A stretch of DNA of 64,000 bases from Eimeria necatrix (Eukaryota > Apicomplexa > Conoidasida > Eucoccidiorida > Eimeriidae), in the NCBI RefSeq assembly GCF_000499385.1, contig NW_013654875.1, positions 1 through 64,000 of the forward strand, read 5' to 3'. This document shows, one piece after another, positions 1-9,854 of the stretch. The translations under genes and the position numbers were made by a program. Below the pieces are notes generated by a model, which saw nothing but the letters and a program-made list of their open reading frames with translations, ran no database searches and was not told the DNA's origin. The number at the start of each line of letters is the position of its first letter. The stretch's first letter is position 1.

Positions 1-85
1 CGATAGATTATTAGAGCTGTCAGTACACCTGAGGTGTATGTCCAGTAATACATGCGCGAATTGTGTGCATCACCGAGCGGCAGAC
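1..85 (+). repeat. Dispersed ~85 bp repeat, copy A
   Basis: First of four copies of the same unit in the first 2.6 kb; the others start near 425, 885 and 2495. The shared core reads GATAGATTATTAGAGCTGTC, then TACACCTGAGGTGTA, then TGTCCAGTAATACATGCGC, and ends near a cATCAC(c/t)G(a/g)GCGGC-like tail. The middle block is an odd palindrome, with 7-base arms around one base. No open reading frame is shared by the copies. The window edge cuts the 5' flank. Nature unknown. Confidence 0.8.
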
Positions 86-424
86 ATGTATTAGAATGCG
101 TACACACAGCACAACGCAGTACGAAGAGCAGTTAGCCCCGACACAGAGCCTGCAAGGGTGGGTGCACAAACATGCGAGCAACTGTTAATACCTACCGACA
201 GCTTGCGTATACACAATTACGCATATATGTTGCAGGTTGTCAGCGTCTCTAACTCAGCATTCGCATGCACAGCGCGGCGATAGCACTACGCAAAAACGAT
301 TTACGAACGAAAGTACTAAAGAAAGCAAACCTATTCACGGTGGGCGCACCCAAGAAAACAAAACTCAAATCATAAAGTTTACAAAGTTTGGTACAGAAAG
401 GAGAAAAAGCCCCCTTGGTCTCGG

Positions 425-508
425 CGATAGATTATTAGAGCTGTAAGTACACCTGAGTATGTCCAGTAATACATGCGCGTCTTTGTTCCATCACTGGACA
501 GCAAAAGT
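425..508 (+). repeat. Dispersed ~85 bp repeat, copy B
   Basis: Second copy. It matches copy A from CGATAGATTATTAGAGCTG onward, but three bases are lost inside the palindromic core, so the block reads TACACCTGAGTA. The GTCCAGTAATACATGCGCG part is unchanged. Confidence 0.8.
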
Positions 509-884
509 GTACATATATGCAATGTACGCGCAACACTAGATGGACACCCAAGTGTTCAACAGCGTCAGAAGAATGCATTAGCGTGAAGAAACATAAATCT
601 CGATGGATGGCCACTAAAGATCCAACTTAAATTCCCATTAAGAATCCAATTCATGATCATTTTCATTAAATTGCACTTGCCTGTACATGGACTAGCACGA
701 CAACGAAATATGTAAAGTTGAAGGCAAAGGTCCACATCGCAAGAACTAAATATGTGCGGCTGCTTGTGCGCGCCCCCACCCTACTACTACAGCCCATATT
801 TACAAGCAAAAACCGAAAAGGCCACAGTGGCATGAATATAGTTGAGAATGGCGCTGGGAAATAGAAAATACCGCCATCGTCTCA

Positions 885-972
885 GGGATAAACTATTAGA
901 TCTGTCAGTACACCTGAGGTGCATGTCCAGTAATACATGCGCGAATCGCTTCAATCACTGGGCGGCGGAAGG
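885..972 (+). repeat. Dispersed ~85 bp repeat, copy C
   Basis: Third copy, starting GGGATAAACTATTAGATCTG. The core palindrome has one changed base (TACACCTGAGGTGCA). The tail TCAATCACTGGGCGGCGG parallels copies A, B and D. It is preceded by a short CTCAGG also seen before copy D, so the unit may be slightly longer than 85 bp. Confidence 0.8.
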
Positions 973-1805
973 TGCACAGATAAGAAAGTTAGCTTATGGA
1001 CGGACCGTTCACGCATGAACATAGCAGTAGTCCACGCAAAGCATGAAGCATGTACAACGAATAAATAGGTTTCTAGTGAGCCTACGTAGCCTCCTGTCTG
1101 GCCAAGCACAACACATTAAGACGGACCTCATTAAATTAATTCTAGAATATGGATCATAGTACTCGCGAAATTTCATTTGTGGGACTGCACATACACCACA
1201 GCAGCACAGGGTGTACGGCGACCTCCCGAACAAGAAACAAGTCCAAAGTCAAGAAACTGAGAAGCTTACCAACGAGCATATCTCTTCTCTATTTGGAATC
1301 AGCAAACGTAATGGACTAAAAAAGATATTAACTCACGAATCATTTCGAATGCAAGGTCGCCTAAAGTCGCCAGAGGTGCATGTACAGCCGAAACTGACGC
1401 GTACATACGCAAAAAAGTACACTCAAAAAATGCATGAAGTCAAACAATTGCGCTAATACATCTGCAAGTGAGCAGTAAAAGAAAGCAATGCCAATAGGCA
1501 TAATAACCCCCTAAACTGCAATCAGTAAAAGGTGTGCGAAGAAACGAAAACACAGAACCAATAAAGCACCTCCCCAACTACACAACCACTACCAATCATG
1601 TCTTTATGCAGACTCAACAGATCAAATATGTAAATTTGTGCTTTGAATGGTTTCAAGAAAGAAAACAGGCAATAACGGGGGGGCCTCTGGGAAACGAAAG
1701 TAACATCTCAAAAGACCAAATGCGGGCGGCAGCAAGACAGGCAAACCGGAAGCGAAACAAACAGAAAAACAAATCGTACGAACACAGCAATGAGAAAGAA
1801 GGATG

Positions 1806-1870
1806 AACAAAAGGCGGAGTACTAATGCGAAAATTTTATCACGCATCAATACTCGTCTATGCAAGCAAGG
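1806..1870 (+). repeat. Second repeat family, copy 1 (partner at 2205-2270)
   Basis: The stretch GTACTAATGCGAAAATTTTA and the following ATCACGCATCAATACTCGTC recur with about a dozen changes at 2220-2270. The similarity starts slightly upstream at ATGAACA. Direct orientation, about 400 bp apart. Non-coding as far as can be seen. Confidence 0.65.
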
Positions 1871-1980
1871 AAATCTAGGTAAGTCAAGGTATGCACCCAC
1901 TTTGAATTTCTGTTCAGGGGCACCAGACAGTGGCAAGCTCGCAGACAAAATCCCCACGGGCTGCGCACCGAGCTGTCCAT

Positions 1981-2028
1981 ACACCCTAGCATATGATCGA
2001 ATACACACCCTAGCATATGATCGAATAC
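1981..2028 (+). repeat. Perfect tandem duplication of a 24-mer
   Basis: The unit begins ACACCCTAGCATATGATCG and ends AATAC. The two copies, 1981-2004 and 2005-2028, are identical and directly abutting. This suggests a recent slippage or duplication event. Confidence 0.95.
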
Positions 2029-2204
2029 ATGCAGTAAAGGTGAGATGCCAAAGAAGAAAGTAACAATTGAAGGTTTCACATGAATAGAGAGAAATGTAGA
2101 TGAAAGCAACACCTCAGGAGAGCCAATACGAGGGCACCTAGAGGGGCAATCTTAGAACTCAACAAATAGAGGAATCATGCGAAAGCACAAATAAGGAACC
2201 AGGA

Positions 2205-2270
2205 TGAATGAACAGTGACGTACTGATGCAATAATTTCATCATGCATCTATACTCGTCTATGCAGCCAAC
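2205..2270 (+). repeat. Second repeat family, copy 2
   Basis: Direct repeat of 1806-1870. The most conserved part is the 3' end, ATACTCGTCTATGCA. Confidence 0.65.
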
Positions 2271-2490
2271 TAGCCAGCAGGAAATACAACTGGTGTCTGC
2301 AAAAGGGCACAGCGATAAAAAGAAGAGCACGATTATACACAAACAGAAAAAAACAAAACCAAGCCACAAGCAAGAGCAGGAAATACTTGAATCTGCAAAA
2401 CAAATGCACCCCACTGCAGGTCCTACAGGCCCCATGCAACACAAAAAAGCCAATCAGAAAAAACATGCATGCTCATCTAATGCCGTTTCC

Positions 2491-2580
2491 TCAGGGATAG
2501 ATTATTCGAGCTGTCAGTACACCTGCGGTGTATGTCCAGTAATACATGCGCTATTGATATGCATCATTGGCGGAAACCAA
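2491..2580 (+). repeat. Dispersed ~85 bp repeat, copy D
   Basis: Fourth copy, starting TCAGGGATAGATTATTCGAG. The core palindrome is TACACCTGCGGTGTA, changed only at or beside the centre. It lies 1.6 kb from copy C, while copies A, B and C are 420-460 bp apart. Confidence 0.8.
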
Positions 2581-3840
2581 GTCACAGAGGCAAAAACAAA
2601 AGGGAAATGGACGAGCAAAAAGGCAGCTAAAGACCAAACAAAGACATCCACGAATCAGCGACGAGTATGAGAGAAAAGCGCCGCCAATTGAGCTTTACAG
2701 CCCTCCTTCTTCTGCCCCAGTGCAGCAAAGCAACCGACTCACCGTAAGGACAAAGAAAGGCTAAAATGGCTATTATGTACATCAATTGAGTCAATTAAGC
2801 ACCACTAAACTACCCAATGGGCTCGTGATGCCGCATACCCGCAGCCGACAACTCGCTCGCCGGAGATACAAGCGAAGCGTTCTTCATTGCAGTTGCGAAT
2901 AGGGAGGAAACAAGGGGAGACGTCAGCGATCCCGAGGCCTCGGGACGCATAGTGACAGGGTTGCTGCAAAAAGGGGAGACCAGACATACAGCAACGGATG
3001 TGGGCACTGTTGAATGAATTAAGAAAAAAACAAGTGCAGGCGGCTGCGTACAACCCGAGTCAAGGGGCAAAAACGGAGAAACATGAAACGAAAGGAATCA
3101 AAGATGCGGATTATACAAAGGGCGAAACCCAATGTGGAACAGATACAGCACTACAATGCAACAGAGGCGCTGTTATGCGTCTAAACTGCATATTTCAAGT
3201 CATACACGCAGCTATGCATGCCTAACTAACTTCACAAAAGAAAACACAGCTACAAACAGGCAACGGTGCAGATGTCACACCCGCGAAGAGGCGAAAACGA
3301 ACAACAGGCCGGCAGTCAAACGCAAAACGGAGAAGGCGACGCAACTTTTCATCAAATCTAATATGATATCGCAGGAGGTGCGTATCTTACGTCCTCGTCA
3401 GCGTATAGGGAAGAACCGCAGCCAAATGCACAGGGGCCTGGTACAGCTTGCGGTACTGTGCTGTGGGGCCGAAATGCTGGGTGGCGACCCTGTGGGGAGG
3501 CATAAGCAAAAGCGCAGCTACAAATATATACTCTGGAGCAGCACATACACCTCAACCTATCTGTACACCGCAAGCTCCATTCACAGCCCGAGCTGCATAC
3601 ACACCAGCAAGCCGAACGGCAGCAAATTGGGCCAGCTTTCCGCTCTTCTCAACTTCTGTACTCATATTTTGTTCGTGAAAAGTCTGATGAACGAATTCAA
3701 GGCCAAAATAAGCGGAAACAGATAGAACTACGCACCTATACATCATCCTATAAGTTGAGAACCTCATCGTGATGCTCTGCACAGCCGGCTTACGCAGCCG
3801 GAGAGCAATGGCGCAGCGCAAAATATCCCTTCCTTCCCTT

Positions 3841-4252
3841 TTTTTCACAAATGCGACAAATTGAAAAAAAGAAACGTTAAGTTTTGCCGGTGGTTCCCTC
3901 GTTGGGGCTGCTCCTGCTGCTGCTGCTGGTCTTGGTGTTTTCTGCTGCTGCGGGAGCAGCCGGTGCGAGGACAGGGCTTGCGGGGCCGTAAAGCTGTCTT
4001 CCTTGCGCGGTTGTTGCTTTTACTGTTTCCGTATTGTCTGCATCCAGCTGATATTCTTTATGCGTTTTAACAACATCCAGTTTGTATGATTTCTCACAAG
4101 CTCGTTGTCAACTTGCACACCACAGCATCTTGGGCCTCTCCTCCCCTACCGATCACTTGTGGAGGTGTCTCTCGGTCTCGCGATCGAGTCCTACCCTGAG
4201 CTCCTGTATCCCTTGAAGACTTTACTGCTGCTTCCTGTCACATCTTCTCACA
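3841..4252 (+). promoter_or_regulatory. 5' flank of the AsnRS gene with a CTG tract
   Basis: About 410 bases between the repeat-rich region and the AsnRS start. It contains a CTG-rich stretch (3908-3929) that could encode a Leu run, but no ATG precedes it in frame. I read it as untranslated leader or promoter. No core promoter motif can be named. Confidence 0.35.
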
Positions 4253-6468
4253 ATGACTATGGCGGGCTCCGCACCAAGTCCACCTTCGCTGCCGCCCGTC
4301 TCTGAGACAGCTGCTCTTTCTTACGTGCAGCCCATAGCTGTCTACGGCCCTGGGGGGGGCCGCATGCGCCTTGCTGCTCTCTTGGCGTCGTGCGCTGCTG
4401 CTACGTTCATAGGCAGGCAGGTGACAGTATGTGGGTGGAGCCGCAGCATCCGGAAGCAAGGGGGCGGCAGCCTGTGCTTTGTGGTCTTGACTGACGGCAG
4501 CTGCGCTGCCAACCTCCAAGTGGTGGTCAACAAGACCATCCCCAAGTTCGACGAATTGATTAAGTGCGGCGTCGGCTGCTCCTTCAAGTTCTGCGGGCGG
4601 GTCGTTGAGAGCCCAGCCAAGGGGCAGCCCATAGAGCTTCAAGTTGCAGAACCAGAGAGAGGTAGGTTTGGGGTTTAGGGTTTAGGCCAACCCCTGTGTT
4701 TCACTGGTCTTCAATCCATTTGCCAGTCTCTTTATTCCTTTGGCGGACCTGCTGAATTGGGGGCAGGTCTTTTCGGCTATGCAACACGTTTCTTAACGCA
4801 TCAACAAGCTTGGGCGTTTGACTTGTGTCGTGGGCATTTATCTTCGCGGGGTTTGCTGCTGATGACATCCTTTGCATGCGGCTTAATTTATTCGATCTCT
4901 GCCTTTTCCCCGGTTTCAACTTCGTGTGCGCTTCTCATTTCGTTACGGGGGAGCAACTGTAGATGAGTATTTGTCTGCATGTGGGGTTTCTCAAGCGTCT
5001 CAGCGTTTCGTTGTTCCTGTGCCCGACTCAGGCGACTCAATTACGATTTTGGGGACTACAGATGCGGCAAAGTACCCGTTGGCCAAGAAGGAACATAGCC
5101 GCGAATACCTTCGCGAAATTGCCCACCTGCGGCCCCGCACGCAGCTGATGGGCGCAGTGGCCCGGATTAGATCCCAGCTATCCATGGCTACCCATCGCTT
5201 CTTCCAGGAACGGGGCTTCCAGTACATACACACCCCCATCATAACGGCCTCAGACTGCGAGGGGGCGGGGGAAATGTTTTCCGTCTCGACTTTGTTGCCG
5301 GAAGATCCAAAGAAAGCAGTTCCAGTTAACGCCAAGGGGGAGATCGACTACGCCAAGGACTTCTTCAGCCGTCACGCCTACCTCACGGTGTCTGGACAGC
5401 TTGCGGTGGAGCCTTACTGCTGCGCTCTCGCCGACGTGTACACTTTCGGCCCCACTTTCAGGGCAGAGAACAGCCACACCAGCCGGCACTTAGCCGAATT
5501 TTGGATGGTGGAGCCAGAGATTGCCTTCGCGGACCTCCAGGACGATATGCAGTTGGCTGAGCAATACGTAAAGTTTTGCGTGAAAAGTTGCCTCGACAAC
5601 TGCAGCGGAGGTGGGCAGGCGCAGACAAACAGCCGCAGTAGACACAAAGTGAAGTAGCTAGAATTGACACAACTAGGTGCTGAGCGTCATGGCAAGCACG
5701 TAAAGACGCCAGGAAAACATCAAAATGCGAATATCATTTGAATAGTGCTACACCAAGGCAGGAGCGAGCGCACCTGCTTGACTGTTAGCTAAACTGGCAG
5801 GAACAGGTGTTGCCAGATTGGAATTGTGAATGTGCGCCACAGTAGGGCGCATTTTTTGTGCAATTGGAACTAACAGTTTCGCCTTGTGGGTTTGTGTTTG
5901 TTCAGAAATAGACTGGTTTGAGAAGAACCAGGAGGAAGGACTGCGAGCTCGCTTGGAGAACATTCTGGCTGCGCCGTTTGAACGGCTTACTTACACGGAT
6001 GCGGTGGTTCGCCTACAGCGTGAGGAGGCTGAGGGACGGGTCAAGTTTCAGGAGAAGGTAGAGTGGGGCATGGACTTGGGAAGTGAGCACGAGAGATATT
6101 TGACAGAACAGCTTGCAAAGAAGCCAGTCATTGTGCATGACTATCCTAAGGACATCAAGGCCTTCTACATGAAGCAGAATGAAGACGGAAAGACAGTGAG
6201 GGCCATGGATGTGCTGGTGCCGAAGATTGGAGAACTAATTGGCGGAAGCCAGAGGGAGGAAGATTTGGAAAAACTCGACAGAATGATAAAGGAAAAGGGG
6301 CTTAACCTTGACAGCTACTGGTGGTACAGAGAGTTGAGGAGCTACGGCACGGTGCCGCACGCTGGCTTCGGCCTGGGTTTCGAGAGGCTCATCATGCTTG
6401 TCACTGGAATCGAAAACATCAGAGATACAATCCCCTACCCAAGATACCCAGGGCACGCAGAGTTCTAA
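4253..6468 (+). CDS. Asparaginyl-tRNA synthetase (AsnRS), three exons
   Basis: Charges tRNA-Asn with asparagine; class IIb synthetase, probably cytosolic. Exons 4253-4661, 5032-5610 and 5906-6468 join with matching phases (phase 1 at both introns) and give 516 residues, normal for a compact eukaryotic AsnRS. The N-terminal part holds the anticodon-binding OB fold ([19 protein letters not shown]). The catalytic core begins in exon 2 with [11 protein letters not shown] and [17 protein letters not shown]. Class II motif 2 is [20 protein letters not shown], and motif 3 is [15 protein letters not shown] near the C-terminus, followed by the family-typical ending [12 protein letters not shown]. No organellar transit peptide is obvious. 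Intron 1 contains telomere-like repeats. The start at 4253 has a second in-frame ATG two codons later; either could be used. Confidence 0.95.
4671..4686 (+). repeat. Telomere-like TTTAGGG repeat in AsnRS intron 1
   Basis: GGGTTTAGGGTTTAGG, just over two units of the heptamer, lies about ten bases inside intron 1. The same heptamer in the other orientation occurs near 18.4-18.6 kb. Confidence 0.85.
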
Positions 6469-9400
6469 GTGCATGCAATAGAAGGGCAAAGAAACGAGGG
6501 TTGGGTGCCGCGGGCCTCTCCGTGCGAATTCAAGAGCAATTGGCACCGCAAAGGTGCCCCGAAGTTCCTCGCATATTTGTCGATACACTGCAAGTAGATC
6601 TCTTGAAACAAAAGTACTGGGATGTACACCTCATTTATCTCTTGTGCACTCCAGAGTTTGGTCGCACATCGAATATCTTTGTCCATGCTTTTGACGAACC
6701 TGGCCGTTCATCACAGAGCCGGGCTTTTTGCGACCATGCAAGTTGCTTTGTATAGGGATGGTCTTGCTTGTGTCATATAGCTTTCAAAACGTCTTTACTT
6801 TTCGTAGTCGCGTAAGTCCGGGGTTGCACGCAATTGCAGCTTGTTTCTCATGAAAGGCTTGTTGGCGCCTATCTGTGATGTTCGTTTCATATCTGTCTTC
6901 GTTCTTCGGAGATCCCATGTGGCTGCCGTGGCTGTGCTACTTTTTTTGACCCCGGAAACGCTTGCGAACTACACGAGGCCTCTGCGGTCGAGTTCAAATA
7001 TATGTATCATTGTGTAGATGCATGTGTCTGCATCTAGGAATACATACGTATGAGTGTACGCACGCGTAAGCGATGTGAATGTATGTCCGTAGGGGGGCAT
7101 GCATATCCTAATGCATGGAAGGCTGCACGTATGTGCTCAAGTACGCAATTTCTGGCGTCAGTCTTAATGCATGTAAATTCGTGTTGAGCATGTCTATCCT
7201 CTTCAGACACGAGCAAAGGCACGTGCAGGAGTCGATCTACCAAATCCCACAGTTCTTTTTAAATACTGCTGTTCGTTCGTTTATTTGTAGGGCGTGCTCA
7301 AATTTCAGGACACGTGCACGCGCGCCTCAAGTGCATTGGCACATAGAAGTGCATGTGCTAGACATGTGAAAACAGGCTTTCAGTAAATAGACAAGTTTGC
7401 ATGCGCTTGCATCTACGCACAATTTCGTGTGTGCATACATGCGTCAGCCTTTCCCTGCAGCCATTCGTGCTGCGGCTTGCTGCACGTGCTGAAGGCCACT
7501 GCACGTGCTAAAAACCAGGAAACCAAAACACAAGAGGTAATTTTGTAGTTTTGGCTGGTTCACTGTATCAGTCTCGCATTGTCTTGCGTTTCCTTCACCT
7601 ATAAGCCTGTTGCCTCAGTCTCCTGTTCATCTCAGATATTTGTTTTTCTGTTTCTGCTTAAGCCTCCAGTGTAGTTTTTCCCTAGGTACGCACCGCAGGG
7701 ATCTACAATTTATAGATGGGTCAACGCGCTGCCCATGTCAACCTCACAACTGGGTAAATAGCCTGAGCATACAGACGATAACTACAGCAACAGGGTATCC
7801 AGACTGTGAGCATTGATGCCCCGCGTGGCTAGGAAAGCTCCGCCGAGCATGTTGTCCTTAGGAAGCAAAGCAGCCTCTTAGTGTAGAGGTGTTGCTCTTG
7901 AACTGGATTTCATTGCGGCATGCAGCTGCGCACCATTGGAAGAAGGAACAGGCGCAGAAATTAGACACTGGACGAATGGTGGATATGCTTTTACCAGATA
8001 CGAAGTCGCCTTTCCTCGGCTGCTTTAGGGGTAGCAGAACTGCGGACACTGCACGCAAGACGCAATACAAGGAAACGCAGGGCTTCACCGCGCGCCGGAG
8101 CACCAGTGGCAATGGGCATTCACGTGCTCGCTGCCATAAACATAGAATGGGGGTTCTTTGCTGTTTGCCAAACTCTTGGGGTCTTTAAGCGTGGTTATCC
8201 TACACGCCGTACGCAACTGATTAGTGTGGCCCGTGCAACTGTTGCTGTCCACCATACGGCTCCACTTATTCCTGCTATGGTCTTGAGTGGATTAATTATG
8301 CAGCTGTCACTAGCCAATTTCCTACAGCCACAATCATAGCATCATAAAAATCAAGTATTATCGCCCAGTAACAGGCGTACACCGCCGCCAGAGTGCATGT
8401 GTAGTGTGGCCATTCACCTCTCTAGTTCCTTTAGATATGTGCCCGAAATCGTTTGACAAAAGCTTAGAAAAAGCCCTTGAGTAAGCTCGTGTGGTTTCAT
8501 GCTGAAATTCTCACTTAGGACTTTTCATGTGGCATTCAGCGGCTCTCGTCGCATACCGTTTTGAGCAACTAAGTATAATAAATCGTTTGAAAAATATTTT
8601 GGGCTAAACATCTGTTTGCCTCGGTGCACGTCCGGCTTTGAACGGCCTTCAGGTAATCCGTTTGGCTGTGTGGGACTTTCTCCGCGCTCAGTAGGTTTGG
8701 CGCTCAGAGACCAGAAACCCCAGGATTTTTGGCGATTGCACAACCAAGCTTCGTATACAAGTCCCAGAGGTGCCCCAGACTGTCTACCATCCAGGTGTAG
8801 GTCTTCACAGAGTTTGCCTAAAAGCTGTAGGCGCAAAATTTGTCTGCTCATCAGCTACACATCGGAAGGGGCCCCTAGAGGTGATGCGCGAATCTCCTTG
8901 CGGTTTGCAATCATCCTCGCACTAACTGGAGCAAACATAGCCACTGTAAGGCATGTAGAAACGTGGTATTACATTTTTGTAACGTCATCAAGGGATCATG
9001 CAGCAGGTTCGAGTCTTTTTTCCCGTAGTCAGATCACATAAATTCTCCAGGTTCTGCAGCCGCATGCCATATGTTCTGGTCCCTTGGGTCTAATGTTATA
9101 TGTGAGATCTACAATGCCTTTGTTAGCAGCTTTGCCGAAAGTACACGATGCAATGGTTCTGGCACGTTGAGTGCCGTGGTGCCGGTGTTATTTTTAGACA
9201 AATATGTTCTACGGGTAGCGCGAGGCAAGAGTGGTGGTGGTTCCGCTCTACCAAACCGCCTAAGCAAGTGTCAAGTCAAAACTAGGAATTCTGCATAAGG
9301 CTCTAAAGTGTTGGGTTAGGCTCCTGGGAGTCAGAGCAGACGTCTTATTGCCGTGACTTTGCGGCTGCGCAGGCTGCCATCTTCCGCTATAAGAAAATGC

Positions 9401-9854
9401 TCAGGGGCCCGGTTCTGCATCAGCATGGAGCCTTCGCATTGAAAGCAGTTTATATTTTTGTCAGGGAAGCAAGCTGCAGCCAGAGTTCAACCGGATCAGA
9501 CAACAGGACCACCGGCTGCCCCAGCCAGCCATGAGGCTCCCGCGCCTAGCTGGCAAAGTGGCTGTTGAAAGGCTGAAAATTGCGGGGAAAAATCACAAAA
9601 CAACATTCTGCAGATGTATGCTAGACAAATTAAACTATATTATCCAAAATGAATAGAAAAGGAGCCCCAGCGGCACGGGGTTTCACAAGTACAGGCAGCT
9701 CGGCTTGCGTGCAGCCGCAGCCGACTGACGGAGGGGCACGATGGTCCATGGGAAGTAGCCGCTTCACCTTTATGTCAACTTTACTCATATATTGTCTCTG
9801 TTCTTTATTCGATTAGTTTGAGTAAGCTTACTTTCAATGATCTGAAGCTCCAAA
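6469..9854. other. Intergenic region without recognisable gene
   Basis: About 3.4 kb between AsnRS and the membrane protein gene. Frames of 60-140 codons exist but overlap on both strands, mostly lack ATG starts or a coherent protein pattern, and have none of the triplet runs seen in the real genes. Nothing assignable was seen. Confidence 0.55.

Larger units (their letters stand above)
1..3840. other. Gene-poor, repeat-bearing region
   Basis: No convincing gene was found. Open frames here are short, lack the triplet bias of the real genes in this window, and have no domain-like pattern or paired splice sites I could trust. The region holds the two repeat families and the 24-mer duplication listed separately. 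Apart from those I see nothing assignable. Confidence 0.6.

Noticed and set aside
3908..3929. CTG run as a signal peptide of a secreted protein
   Set aside because: No ATG in frame upstream and a stop soon after. More likely part of the AsnRS leader.
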